A DNA stretch of 64,000 nucleotides from Anas platyrhynchos (lineage: Eukaryota; Chordata; Aves; Anseriformes; Anatidae): the NCBI RefSeq assembly GCF_047663525.1, contig NC_092589.1, positions 74,087,001 to 74,151,000 on the forward strand, read 5' to 3'. Below the pieces are notes generated by a model. That model worked only from the letters and a program-made list of their open reading frames with translations. It was not told where the DNA came from and ran no database searches. The first letter of the stretch is position 1, and each line of letters begins with the position of its first letter. The position numbers were made by a program, and so were the translations under genes. This document shows, piece after piece, positions 1 to 12,200 of this stretch.

Positions 1-452
1 ACATGTACGCAAGAAAAGCAAAGCTGCTATTAGACCCTTGAGGACCATTTCAGCTGAGCGTAACTCACACAGAAGTAGTGATTGACCAAGGTGGGTTCAA
101 ATATGTTCACCGTGCTCCCATGCCAGCATTCCCCAAACTGTATCTGGACCTGGAATTGGCTGCTGTCTTTGGGAGATGCCGAGGAATTTGTCTCTTCACC
201 CAGCTTCTGCTACCCAAGCAGGAGAGTTGGTTGGGATCTAGACCCATTTCTTGGGGGCAGAACTTTTTAATGGGGTCAGTCTGTAGGCATTAGTTAATCA
301 AATGTCTGAGCACTGTCAGCTACAGCCAGAATTGATTTTGGTGAGTTTAAATGTTTAAAAGGTTTTTACTTGGAGTGAAAGACTCACTAGGAATCTTTTG
401 GGCTAGCTGATATCTACTGTCATCTTTATCCTTGGAAATATCCCCTGCTGGC

Positions 453-536
<84 letters not shown>
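453..536. repeat. (TAA)n trinucleotide microsatellite, about 28 units
   Basis: An uninterrupted run of TAA units from about 453 to 536 in a PDSS2 intron. In reverse complement it reads as a spurious poly-tyrosine frame. It abuts the AT-rich palindrome at 549-644. Confidence 0.97.
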
Positions 537-537
<1 letters not shown>

Positions 538-548
538 TAATAAAAATA

Positions 549-644
549 TTTTATTAAATTTTAAATAATTTTTAAAATAATACAAATAATAATTTTATAT
601 TACATTATTTGTATTATTTTAAAATTATTTAAAATTTAATAAAA
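549..644. repeat. AT-rich inverted repeat with 41-42 bp arms
   Basis: The left arm (549-590) is the reverse complement of the right arm (604-644) apart from one extra base, with a 13 bp spacer (591-603). The spacer-proximal ends are ATACAAATAAT on the left and ATTATTTGTAT on the right. Both arms are almost entirely A and T. Looser complementarity continues outwards into the TAA run on the left and an ATT run on the right (to about 675). Confidence 0.93.
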
Positions 645-2639
645 ATTATTTAAAAATATTATTATTATTATAAATTATAAAAGAGTAAAAAATTGTGTAA
701 AAATAATAAGCATCACCAGTACGTCAGTTTTCTCAGAATCTAGAACTAGTTTCTTTTTTCCCTTAAAGTTTTAAAATAACGTTTAGCAATTTCTTTACCT
801 AACTTGTAAGAATACAGTGTCCTTTTTGAGCAGTGGTATAACAGGAGAGTTATCTTTGGGAAAAAATGGCATTTGGTTTGTTGGAAATTTTTGCTAAAGA
901 CAGGTTGTGTCTGCTCCTGCCCTCTTAACAAGCAGAAGCTTTAGAGTTATGTGGTCATAAGACTTTCTGTGATTAAAATCAGCTATATTTTGGTGTGCAA
1001 GCTCATATGCTAAAGCAGATCCATATGGACACAATTCATTTTTAGACCTCGTTTCTTTCTGTACCCACGGATTCACAATGCCTGTGTTTTTAAGACTAAT
1101 ACTGTATCTTTCAACTTAATACATTATGTCAGGATACCTTTCTAGAGCATTTTTGTCTTGGTTGGATTTAAAACGAGTAATTATAAAAATCACTGCCAAT
1201 TTCTAGTATCATCCAGAAAATTTTAGTAAATTCTGTTTTTTTTTTTTAAGAGCAGATTGGTTGTTAAGGAAAAGATTATGTTGCGTCTTCCAAGAGCTCC
1301 TGATTTTAAATTTAAAATAAATTGATCTATATCTGAGTGGAAAAAAAAAAAAAAAAAGCAGCTCGATACATAGGAAACTACTTGAATTAAATGCTCATTT
1401 TGACATTTTGCCAGTCATGGGAATTTGCACATGCTCTGGGCTGAGTTAAGATATTAAAACAAAAATACTACAGTAAAACGAAACACGAGGAAAGTTCGGG
1501 CTCGACTTTGTAAGTTATCACATGCATAATAGCAAACATGTGGTTTCTCTGCTCTTCCCGTTCCTTGTAGAAGTGAATGGTGTGTCTGAAAGCAGCGGCA
1601 TTTTGATACAGCCGTGTGTTACTTGGCACTGCAGAATCCTCCTACTTTTTTCCATTAGTCTCAGATTATCCTCTCCCGCGTAACGCAGCACTTCTGGGTG
1701 ATAGCCATAAGGGAGGAAAATTAGACCTGTGCGGATGGATTCTCTTTCATTGGTTACCAATTTCACGACAGATAATACCTTGTGAGAAAATTATAGGGTC
1801 ACACAGAATTACTACTTACTCATTTCTAAGTAATTTAATTGACATCACATTGAAGGAACAGACTTGTTATATTGGAAGATTTTAAATCACTCTTTAAGAA
1901 AATGTTTTGGCTAAGTGTATGCTATAAATCTGACTGAACTGAGAAATTACAATTTTTTAAAGATATATATACTTGAAAATTTTTCTGTAGTTTCTCATTA
2001 CGGATTTTAGTTTTTTCTAAAAAAAACAGTCTGGAATTTTTTTCTCTCTTTTTTTTCCACCTCCTTTCTTTAGAGAATACCTACAGGTGTGACAGTAACG
2101 TGGGAAATGTGGGAAAGATTTCAAGTCATGTCTAGCTTTAAAGCCCCTTTAGTAAAATAGTAAAATGTTGGTACAATTGGATTAGGGTTTGGGGGAAGAA
2201 ACCTGGGTTCATGTTAACTAACACATGCTTCCATTTTGTGGAAAGCAATTCAAATTATTTTTTTGGATACAGAGGGTTTTAAGAAGTGTTAAACATCTTT
2301 GACATGACAGTCAAGGTGATAAAGTTCACTGGAGGCATCACTGAGATCTCTATCAGTCCCTTGGGAAAATTAATACCTGACATTGCTAAAGCAGGGCTAA
2401 TTTATTTATTTTCAATACTTTCAGTCTTTCCTCATCCTGGGAGGGAAGAGATTTGAATCCTCCATCACTGCCATTCATCTTTCCAATTAAATTATTTAAG
2501 CATTTTTTATTCCTTTTGCGATTCAACTTTTTTCTTAACTGCAAGGAAGAAATTACAGTGACTTCTCAAATGGCATCCCCTGTTTGTTTGGGGTTGCTCG
2601 TTCTTGTTTACTGGCAAGGGGCCGAAATGCAGATCTACT

Positions 2640-2690
2640 TTGCTTTTTTCTTTTCTTTTTTTTTTTTCTTTTCCTTCTTTTTTTTCCGCC
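2640..2690. repeat. Polypyrimidine (T/C) low-complexity tract
   Basis: About 45 bases of nearly pure T with scattered C, inside a PDSS2 intron about 340 bp upstream of exon A. It is probably simple low-complexity sequence. It is too far from the acceptor to be its polypyrimidine tract. Confidence 0.85.
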
Positions 2691-3031
2691 CATTACCTCC
2701 AGAGCAATCTAATTGACTGTTAATGTTCGAGGTATTGATACAGTCATTAAGAAAAGGATTTATGTGGAATATATTGACAGCCCCACATATTTTGTGGGTT
2801 GTTCTTTTTGAGCAGAAAATTAAGAATTTGTTTGCTGGCACGTTTATTCTTTCATTTTATTTTTTTTTTCTCTCCCCATCCCCAAATGAGTGCCCTTCTC
2901 ATTGGCACCTTGGCACCGAGAGTTTTGTTACTCCCCATGCGTGGTGTTACCCTGTGCCACCCTGTTGACTTCTACAAGCTGACACGGTTGCAGTTTTGCT
3001 GTTTTCATTTTCACCTTCTTTTCATTTGCAG

Positions 3032-3205
3032 GAGAACTGTCTTACGGATGACATCGGGATATCTACGTGGAAGGAGCAGGTTTTCCTGTCACATAGTGCC
3101 TTGCTGGCAAAGAGCTGCCAGGCTGCAATGGAGCTAGCAAAGCACAGCGCTGAGATTCAGGACATGGCATTTCAGTATGGAAAGCACATGTCTATGAGTC
3201 ATAAG
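3032..3205 (+). CDS. PDSS2: PDSS2 internal exon A (58 codons)
   Basis: The acceptor is a pyrimidine-rich tract ending TTTGCAG at 3031 and the donor is AAG|GTACAC at 3206. The exon is 174 nt and phase 0 at both ends. It encodes [13 protein letters not shown] at the start and [12 protein letters not shown] at the end, matching the human [12 protein letters not shown]...KHMAMSHK stretch. This is part of the all-alpha prenyl synthase core. Confidence 0.96.
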
Positions 3206-6200
3206 GTACACCTTTCTCTTTCATTCTGGGATCTTAAAAATGGAAAGACTGGGAAGATGTGTTGCTCCTGAGCTCTGTTCTGTAATAGCACTATACTGGA
3301 GACCTTTGCCAGTAGGTCAGTGGTGTGGAAAGTTGTGGCTGCTGCCTGGTATGAAAATGTTTGCAGAAACTGCTGGTATGAACAGTGCTTATGAACTGGC
3401 ACAGTCACACTTCTAGCCATGTGGCTTGTTTCATTCAAGACTGTGAAAATCCCCCTGTTAAAGTCTGGGGGAAAGTCCCAGTAGGAGCTGCAGAAGGATG
3501 CAGGTGTTGGGTTTCAGCTGCCACCATGCAGGGGTTTGTACCCGTGGCTGAAGTATCTGCATGTGTTCCCTTCTGACTAAACTGCTGTGGAGGCAACTTC
3601 GAGAGGGGGTAGATGGTGGACAAGGAGGGAGGCAACCAGATGAGGACAGCAGCAGCCTAAACCTAGAGAGGAGGAGGCTGAGAGGAGGCCTCATGGCGGC
3701 CTGCAGCTCCCTCACGAGGGGAGCGGAGGGGCAGGCGCTGAGCTCTGCTCTCTGGGGACAGCGACAGGACCCGAGGGGACGGCATGGAGCTGGGACAGGG
3801 GAGGGTCAGGCTGGGGGTTAGGGAAAGGGTCTGCACCCAGAGGGTGATTGGGCACTGCAACAGGCTCCCCAGGGCAGTGGCCATGCACAGGCCTTGCACA
3901 GAGGTGTATCTGTGTTGGCATTTCAGCTCAGGTCGGGAGTGCCCCACTTAGTGCACTTTTGTTAGAGTATCTCGGTGTCCATAAGCTGGGTTTTCTTCAC
4001 TGGAGACTGGACTGAAAGTTGTTCTCCAGCAGTTGGAAGTGTTTCAGTCCACAGCTGGAGCTAGTCTAAAGCAAAACACAGTGTGGAAACTCAGGTCCTC
4101 AGCACTCGTGTTTTGCCCTACAGATCCACTCCTCCCATATTGCACCACTTGCAAATACAGATGTAGGCTGAGATGGGCATGCAGACCTCCCATCCACTTC
4201 TGCTCAGTTGATTTAGACAGTTTCTAGTTCCTCCAGGAAAAGGAAGTGGTTTTCTAAAGCATAACTTTGCTGCCGCAGAAATACCACTATGTGCTATTAC
4301 GAGGTACAACTCTATGAATAAACTGCTTGTAGTGCAGACTGTAGCTGTAACATTTTGCGTATGCTTTAATATTAATACTTTCACTATTGACTAATATAGT
4401 TGTATATAAAGGATTATATGATTTTCATAGAAAGCTACCAGCTATGCAACGTTTCCTTTGTCAGAAAGCAGATCGTACTGCATCAACTTCCTCAGGTACT
4501 GAAAAGTAGTGTGTGTTATCTTCACAGATGAAAAATCGATCTTCTTTCCACCAAAGACTAGATCATTCTTCCCTTTATGTTTTTTCCACTTCCTCCCACT
4601 CAACAGTTCCCTACCTGGCTGTCCCACTGCTTGCCCAGCTCTGCAAGCTGTCCTTCACATATTTCTTTGGAGGTACTCTACATACTTATCTTCCCCACAG
4701 CTTTCTGCCACTGCAGTGCTTCTCTCTCTTCCTCTCCCTCCCCCAAACTTGAAGTGCAACTAAAATACAAGTGTCAAAGCAGAAAATGGCAAGTAGGTAT
4801 AGAATCAGGATATGGACTTTGAATTGGTGCTGGCGGGATGTAAATCTGCAGGCTGTTTCTGGAAACACAAGAAAGATGTTCTTCTCTTTCAGCTACACTC
4901 GGACCTTCAGCCATTTGTTAAAGAAAGTTCTAGTGACATCATGGCCTTCAGTTTGAATTGTGCTCCTGCAGTCTTTCATCAGGAATTCCTTGGAAGGGAT
5001 GCATGGATTAAACAAATCAGAGAGGTAAATTAAAGCATTGTTTAGCATTTCATAGTTCTGCCATTTGTATCTCTCTTCCTTGCCTCAATCTGCAGAGAAA
5101 CTTAGAAACTGACAACAGACAAGACACAAAGGTTAATTCTGCTCTCTAACACCACTCTCTCATGCTTTTGTGAGGGTAAAATCAAAGGAGCTGATAAATG
5201 AGCTCCGTTAAACTTCTGTGTGTCAGCGTAACAAGCACGTTCATTTGCATACAGCATATGTCTGTTGCTCACTACTTCTGCAAAGTCCCATGTCTTAGCT
5301 TAAAGCTACTTTCACTGTCAGTGTGATGCAAATAACTTTGTCCTACAGTGGACATAAGGTAGGTACACATTTCCTTCTGCCATATTTTTTTTTCTCTAAT
5401 ACTTAAAAGAGGAAGGGCATAGGCGTGTATCTGTTTTACATAACCATGTAGCACTGTGGGTTCAGATCTATGAATAGCTTCCTGGGTGTTGAAATACAAC
5501 TTGATAACTCTACAAGATGGCAGGGAGAGAAAGTGGAGGGGAATGCCAAAAAATGGCCAAAATTAAGCATGCTGTCGTGTTCCTGCATCAATGAGACATG
5601 TTTTGCCTGTCTAAACAGCTGTGATGCATACTGTGGAAATTCCTGCTGTTGTTATACAGATTCTTCAGTAGAAAGTTTGCTGTCTTTGCACAGAACTAGC
5701 TTATTATCAAACATATTCTTTCAAGATGTGCTTGCTGATGATGGCTCCTTCCCTTCCTGGTTTGAAAGCAGAGCTCTGCATCACAGGGTGTGAAGTTTGA
5801 GCTTCTGCTAGTTCTGCCTTTATGATGGCCAGGTTGCAGCCTGCCTTCACATACCACAAGCAAGAGGTACAGTGAAATTTTGGGACTTACGTGCAGCATC
5901 CACAGCCTTGCAGGGGTGCAGTGTGTGTGTGTATGAGTCACAAACCAAAATGAACTTTTTGTCATTTTGAAATTAGGGGAATTAGGGGTTGATAGTTTAT
6001 AGCGTATGAAGAGAAATTTTGGAATTCTACCGTCTCAACACAAGGCTCATGTGTGAGTTGAATGTAAATGGATTTGGATGATTGCAGTTGGAGAATAATG
6101 GTATTACCACAGCACACTTCATAAAAGCTTTGAAACCATTTCCCATCTGCAGGATCTAGAGGAGGTTGCAGGATTCCAGGAGTGCCGTCTGTCTGCTCGC

Positions 6201-9200
6201 TAATTCTCATACCAAAAATGGGCATTGTAGAAACAATGAAGCAGTTCTTGCTGAAGGAAAAAAAAAATAAAAGAAATGACATGCTCTACACAGAAGTATC
6301 TGCTAACTGCTACTTTAGCTAAATACAAAGTGGAACGCCTAGTCCAGGAGCCTTTCTTGGCTTTTAATGATTTAGAAGGGAAAATTACTTTTCATTAACT
6401 ACAAGCTCTTTGAGATATCATCCACAGTCACATTCACTATGTGACATTCAAGACAGGCCAAGCACTCAAACCAGAGGCTTTGTCATGTTGGCAGATAACG
6501 CCGTGCTCATAAGCCACCCTCTTCTGCAGTGTCATTTGTGTGGTATAAATAGGCGAAGCGTGCACAATATACTCTGGCCCTGTCAGGCAGAATTTTTTTC
6601 TAGTAGCTGAGTTGTGACTAGGCATATGGAAATCACGTTATGGACCTGTAAAGTAATCTGGCTTTCTCCTTTGAACTGCTTGTCTGTATGAGCATTCATG
6701 TGAGGGGTTCGAGGTAGCACCTTGTCATGGCAGCTTCCTCCTCCAGCAGGAAGGTCTTAGAGTTCAGGAAAGAGGACAGAGAGCTGTATTGTACCTGGTA
6801 GCCTCTGCAGTGTGTACTGCTCAGAAAGCTTGTCTCCAGGACTCTATGCCTTCATAAACGTCTTCATCAAGGATGCCTGAACTGCTGTGGAGTGCCCAGG
6901 ATTGTGTGGTTGTTTCACCACAGTTCCCTTACCTGAGGTCCAGACACAGGCGCTGCTGCCACGGTAGCTTTTGCACACAGGCAGCTGTATGCACCTTCCT
7001 GCTGCTGAGCTGGAGACCTTTTAGAAGCCCCCTTGTCACTTGATTTGGAAAGAGCAGAACACGCCAGATACCCAGGTGTGGAAGGCTGCATCAACACTGA
7101 ATATTTGCATTTTGAGAAGATTAGCTTCTGACTTGTGTGGAATTCAAAGACTGCCTCAAAAGGGACCTGGGACTTGTGCAGAGGGAAGCCTTGTCATAGG
7201 AGGGGAAAGAAAAGTGTGGGCATGCATGTATGTGTGCACATACGCTAAGATATCTACATGAATGAATGATCATCCATAAAGGCCAGAATCTCTCCTGTTC
7301 TCACTGAGTTCACCACCAAAATCCTTCCCCTTTTTGCATTTAAACCCAAAAGCCTAATGAACTGTTTGGTCAAGTATCTATTTTAAAAGGAATGTAGGTT
7401 GGAGTAATGTCCTGAAATGAATATTAAAAAAAATAATAATAATCCAATCTTAAATGGTTCCTAGGAAATACTGCTGTAGACAAAGAAATGCTCATCTTCA
7501 GATAAACTAATAAAACAGTTACTGAATGCAGTCCCACTGAACTTTTGGATAGCCTCGTAATCTTAAAATTTAGTAGATAACCCAGGGCTACGTGAAGGAA
7601 GATATCCTAGAGGTCAGAAGACAGAAGAGTTGGCCACTTATAGCCACATACGGATATCTCTCACTAGACAAGTACAAAAATTCTGCACCTTCAATAGGCA
7701 TCCAACATGATGAGGTATAAAAGATCAAAGTTTGAGTGAAGAAATTCAGCAAAATCCCTCAGATATAGAACCTGTCTTAGCCCACAGCATTTGAAACTGA
7801 AAAAGGGAGTAAGTCAGAAGCTAGAACTGTCTCATCCAGGCCTGGATAATCCTTGAACGTTTCCAAATATTTTTCTGAGCCTTCTCAGAAGAAGCAGAAC
7901 TGGAAGAAAAACAATTACTAAATGGTTTGTCAAGCATTCCTGAAGCACGGGTTTTAAGAACATGTGTTACAGGGGCCATCTCATCTGAGAAACAAAAAAT
8001 CCTGGAAAACGTTAGTCCTAAAAGCCTGCTCCAAAAGCATTGTCTTAAACCATCTGCTTATTTGATGCATTTCGAGTTATTTCATGGGGGATTCAGGGAT
8101 CTTTCTTCCTCGCAAGGTGAGCTGCTTTCACACCACCTCATTGTTCATGAAGAATGTCATGATGTTACTGTCCTTCGCTGCTGGCACATGGTGATCTTTG
8201 GTATTCAGGAGGAAGGCTAAGCTGAATTGGCCACTCATATCTCCAGTATGTTGGTAAGCAGCTGCTTTTCTTTGAGGGCCCAGAGTGCCAACAACTCTGA
8301 AATTGAGCTCCCCAGCCAAGCAGCAAGGCCTAGAAAGCTGTGCAAGTTTGACAAGAGGGCATACCTTTTGCAAGCCAGTCTTAATATGGTTGAGGAAGCT
8401 AAACCACGTGCAGAAATCTGATGTAAAAGGAAAAAGTCTGTGTGTCAGAAATCAGGGCCAGTAAAAGTCAAAGGTCAAGCTTCTGTGAGGGCAAAAGAAA
8501 GAAAATTGCAAATTGTAGTAAAGAAGGCTTTAGAAAGATGCGTTAAGGGTGCTGCTTGGAGAAGTGCAACTGCGTTGGATGTTGGAGAGGAGTAGAGCAT
8601 AAGAAAATATTGCTGTTTGTAACGTCGTATGTGCAGGAGGAGGCAAGCCAAGCACACCTTAGCTGGTATTGCTAAGACTAAAAAGCATCTTCCTCAAACG
8701 TGCTGGCAAATTCTCTGCTGCAGTGTGAATCTGCGTGTAGGCAATCGTTTGTTAGAGAACATTCCTGGTATGTTCTGCTATATGGTACCACTATGAGAGA
8801 GGTTTTGAGGAAGCTGTAATACCCATCCAGTATGAGTAACAGTTGACAAATCAGAGGGATGGGAATACACAAACAAGGAAGTGGTTATTGGCAGTGGTTT
8901 TACTAGTCCTGAATGGTATCAGGCTGTTCTCTTAATGCACACTCCAGAAAAGCTGAATTCTTACTAAGGAGAACCATAAGAAGAGCAGTAAAGAGTTTTT
9001 GTGGACCAGTCGCCTTTCTCCTCCAGTGAAATCACTTCTGTTTCCCACTGCTTTCCTTCCTGTTCTGGCTGCTTAGTTTCTCATCAGTTCTTCTTCTCTA
9101 TTTTGTTTTTACTCCCTACAAAAATTAATTCGTTTTCCAAATCTGTGCCATCTTGGCAACATCTCCTCAAAGCTGTGCTTGCCACACAGTGTTCCTCTCC

Positions 9201-12200
9201 AGCTCAGGCCTCAGCTCTTCTCCTTCGGCCAGTTGGCCAGCTCTTCTTGGCTGTTCTCCTAGGTCCCCAGAAAGGACCGCTACCTCTCCAGGTCCTCATC
9301 TGCATCCTTCCAGAAGAAGTGAGGTCTGTGGGCTTCTTTCATGGGGGCTAGAGGGAAAGAAAGTCATGATTTATTTCTCAGTGCACCTGAGAAGAGAAGA
9401 ACTGAAGTTGAACAAGGTGATAATGATACAGCTGGATTTGACCAAAGGGAAGGGCTTCAGTTTGGCCAAGCAGGAACACTCTGGATCCAACATTAAGAAT
9501 CACTAAGTGAGAAAGGCAGAGACATCCTCTTTTCCATGTCACTCAGTAATAAAAGTAAGGAATTTGGACTAGGTGCCTTTCTGTATCTGGGCAAGAAGGA
9601 CTTGAAATGTATTCATGCTCCTTTCTGAATGTATTAGGAGATAAATACAGTTGTAAACCAAAAGGAGAATTAGTATATCTAACATCAGTCTAATAGTGCT
9701 GACACAGTCCTGACATACTCTGAGAGGATCAACTTTAGACTTGTTATTAACTGCGTGCAAATTGCTATGAATATAGAAGTGTTCTCTTTTAAGAAGTTCA
9801 ATCTTGTTATTGATTATATAAATTATAGTTTATTTCAGAAATTCATGGGAGAGATTAATTAATGCAAGCAGCAAGATTTCTTAAGACCATAACATTTTAG
9901 ATTCAAAAAATGTTTAACAACAACATGTCATAAAAAATTACAGTGAGCATTTGCAGCTCTCATCTGAAACAGAACTATGTTGGACAAGCTGATAACACCT
10001 TTGCTTGAATTTTTTTATTTTTTTTTTTTCTGCATCAGATTCCTAGAGAAAGTCAGTTATGTTTTAAGTAGTAGGTCTTTGATAGCATCCTTTATTCTCA
10101 TAGCTCTAGTTTGCAATAGGTAATAACATATATATGTATTCTCTTTCTCTTCAAGGCACAAGGAAAAGGAAATATAATGGACTACAAAAAGGTCAGTGAA
10201 TTGCATTTAATTCTACTTTTTTATTTTTAATGTTTCCTGTAAAATTTTCAAGATTATTTTTGACAGTCAAGAGAAACTTCCTTATTAAAGTCAAGTTACA
10301 ATTTGTGTACGTGGAGGGAGTGAGAATGGCTTCTGCAATTTCTTGATTTAAGAAGCAAGTAATAATCGGCTACCCTGTAAGTATCAAACACAGTCATTTA
10401 ATAATATTTATTCCATTCCCCAAATTTAGTTTTGAAACGAGGTTTGTAGTGGCTTTTGCTGTCTTTTTCTGCAGTCATTTGCAGGTTAGCTTCCATCAGT
10501 GATCTCTACTTACTGATAGAGTGTTTTGTTACTTTATCTCACCCTAATACTACGCTATCTATTAAAAAATACACACACCTACACACATTTTAGAATAATT
10601 TGTGTTTCTGTAGTGCATTTGCTCCTGGGACAGCCCTATAGTAAAGGTAGATGTGAACTAACTAGCTTATCAGCTGAAAAAAGTACCAGGGGCACCATAC
10701 AGCTCTTAGAGAAGTGCAGGAGGTGGCTGAGAAGGTTCCCCTGGTTCAGTGCTAGAGAACAACTTACCCGTGGTGGAAGCAGAAGGTGAGGTTGTGTCCG
10801 CAAGTCACTCGCTGAGTGTGAGGCTGAGTTGTTTGAAGTCTTAAGTAGATCGTGAGGGTCCAGTTATTTATCTCCAGCATCAATGAGAAATAATAGACAA
10901 ACTATTGTGCACAGAGGATTGAGAATTGCTTCTTGAAGTGGAGCCGAAAGAACATTACAAACTGTGCTGCTGAAATAGAAAGCTAACACACACACAAGTC
11001 AGAATTCTGTTGTAATTATTCTGTATTTTGAAAATTTGGATTATCACCTTTCATTCCTGTTTGAACATGAAGAGGATCTCAGCATTAGTTTGCTATTTAA
11101 AAACATTGTCCTTTTGTTTTGGTGGTTGTTTTTTTTTCTTCTTTTTTGACAACAGAAAAACTTATAAAACTGTCACTTTCTAAATGACCATTGAGAGCCC
11201 CAAATTTCTTTTTCCTCAAATTTGTCTGAGTATATGAGATACTTCTGTGAATGTTCAGGCTAGGCTACTTGCTTTTGTAAATCTAGAATGGATTTGTGCC
11301 TTTTAATTGTTACAGTTGTGACATGCTCAATGTCATTTCCGTAGTTTAAAAAAAGGGGAGGGAGGGGGGTGGAACTGCTTCTAAAATTGCTGTACTGAAT
11401 TATTTATGTCATTGTATTCTGCATTTTGACTTGAACGATTTCGTATTTTGGATTGTTCAGATGAAATTGAAAAACCTACAGTGTGACTAGGCTACTTGGA
11501 CACTTCAATAAAAGGAAAGGGAGGGAAAAAAAAAAAAACCTTCCCCAAGTTTTTTATTTCATGTAAATGACTTCAGCCAGGAAGCACATGATTTCAGTAC
11601 TCGGGGTGATGATCTTTTACATAAGCCACAGATATTAGGAGTTTAGTAATGATAGTGAAAAATTCTCCATCCTTTTTTGAGCTCAATCAGTAATCAACTT
11701 TGGTTTTTTTTGGTAGAAGTCTGTTTCAAAACTGCGGTGTCACATCCCTCTCTTCTGGGTTTTCTTCATTTAAAGTCAAAGTGGTCATTAGTTGCATCCA
11801 TGCTCAATGAGCCCAGTAACCTGTGGCTCACCCCAGCATAGCAGCTCGGCCAGTGCATGCACACGGCCAATTAGAAGGCGTACTGTGCAGGACAAATGAG
11901 TATTTCTTTTCTGCCTTTTGCGGTGATGTCTTTATACCCCCAGTGTCAGTGTTTTGCACATTTGCTCTGTCTTTTCAAGCACCGAGGACCGCTCTCATCT
12001 TCCTATTTAGTTGCTAGAACTACTTGAACATACCTAATCAAATCTGGGGGCTTGCTTCTCTTTGAGTCTTCGAAACATCTCTTTAATTCTGTGAAACCAA
12101 AGGCCAACAAAACTAGTTGCAAAGCTTCTGAAAAACTGTATTATTTCTGTTCTCTTTGTTTTTATTATGAACTTATTATTTAGCATGCCGTTTGCATAAG

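Larger units (their letters stand above)
1..3031 (+). other. PDSS2 intron (partial, upstream of exon A)
   Basis: No coding exon is recognised here. It holds the trinucleotide microsatellite at 453-536, the AT-rich palindrome at 549-644, and A/T homopolymer and pyrimidine tracts near 1340 and 2640-2690. The open frames here are short and resemble nothing I know. Confidence 0.8.

Noticed and set aside
403..585. Poly-tyrosine open frame on the - strand
   Set aside because: It is a translation of the TAA microsatellite, not a gene.
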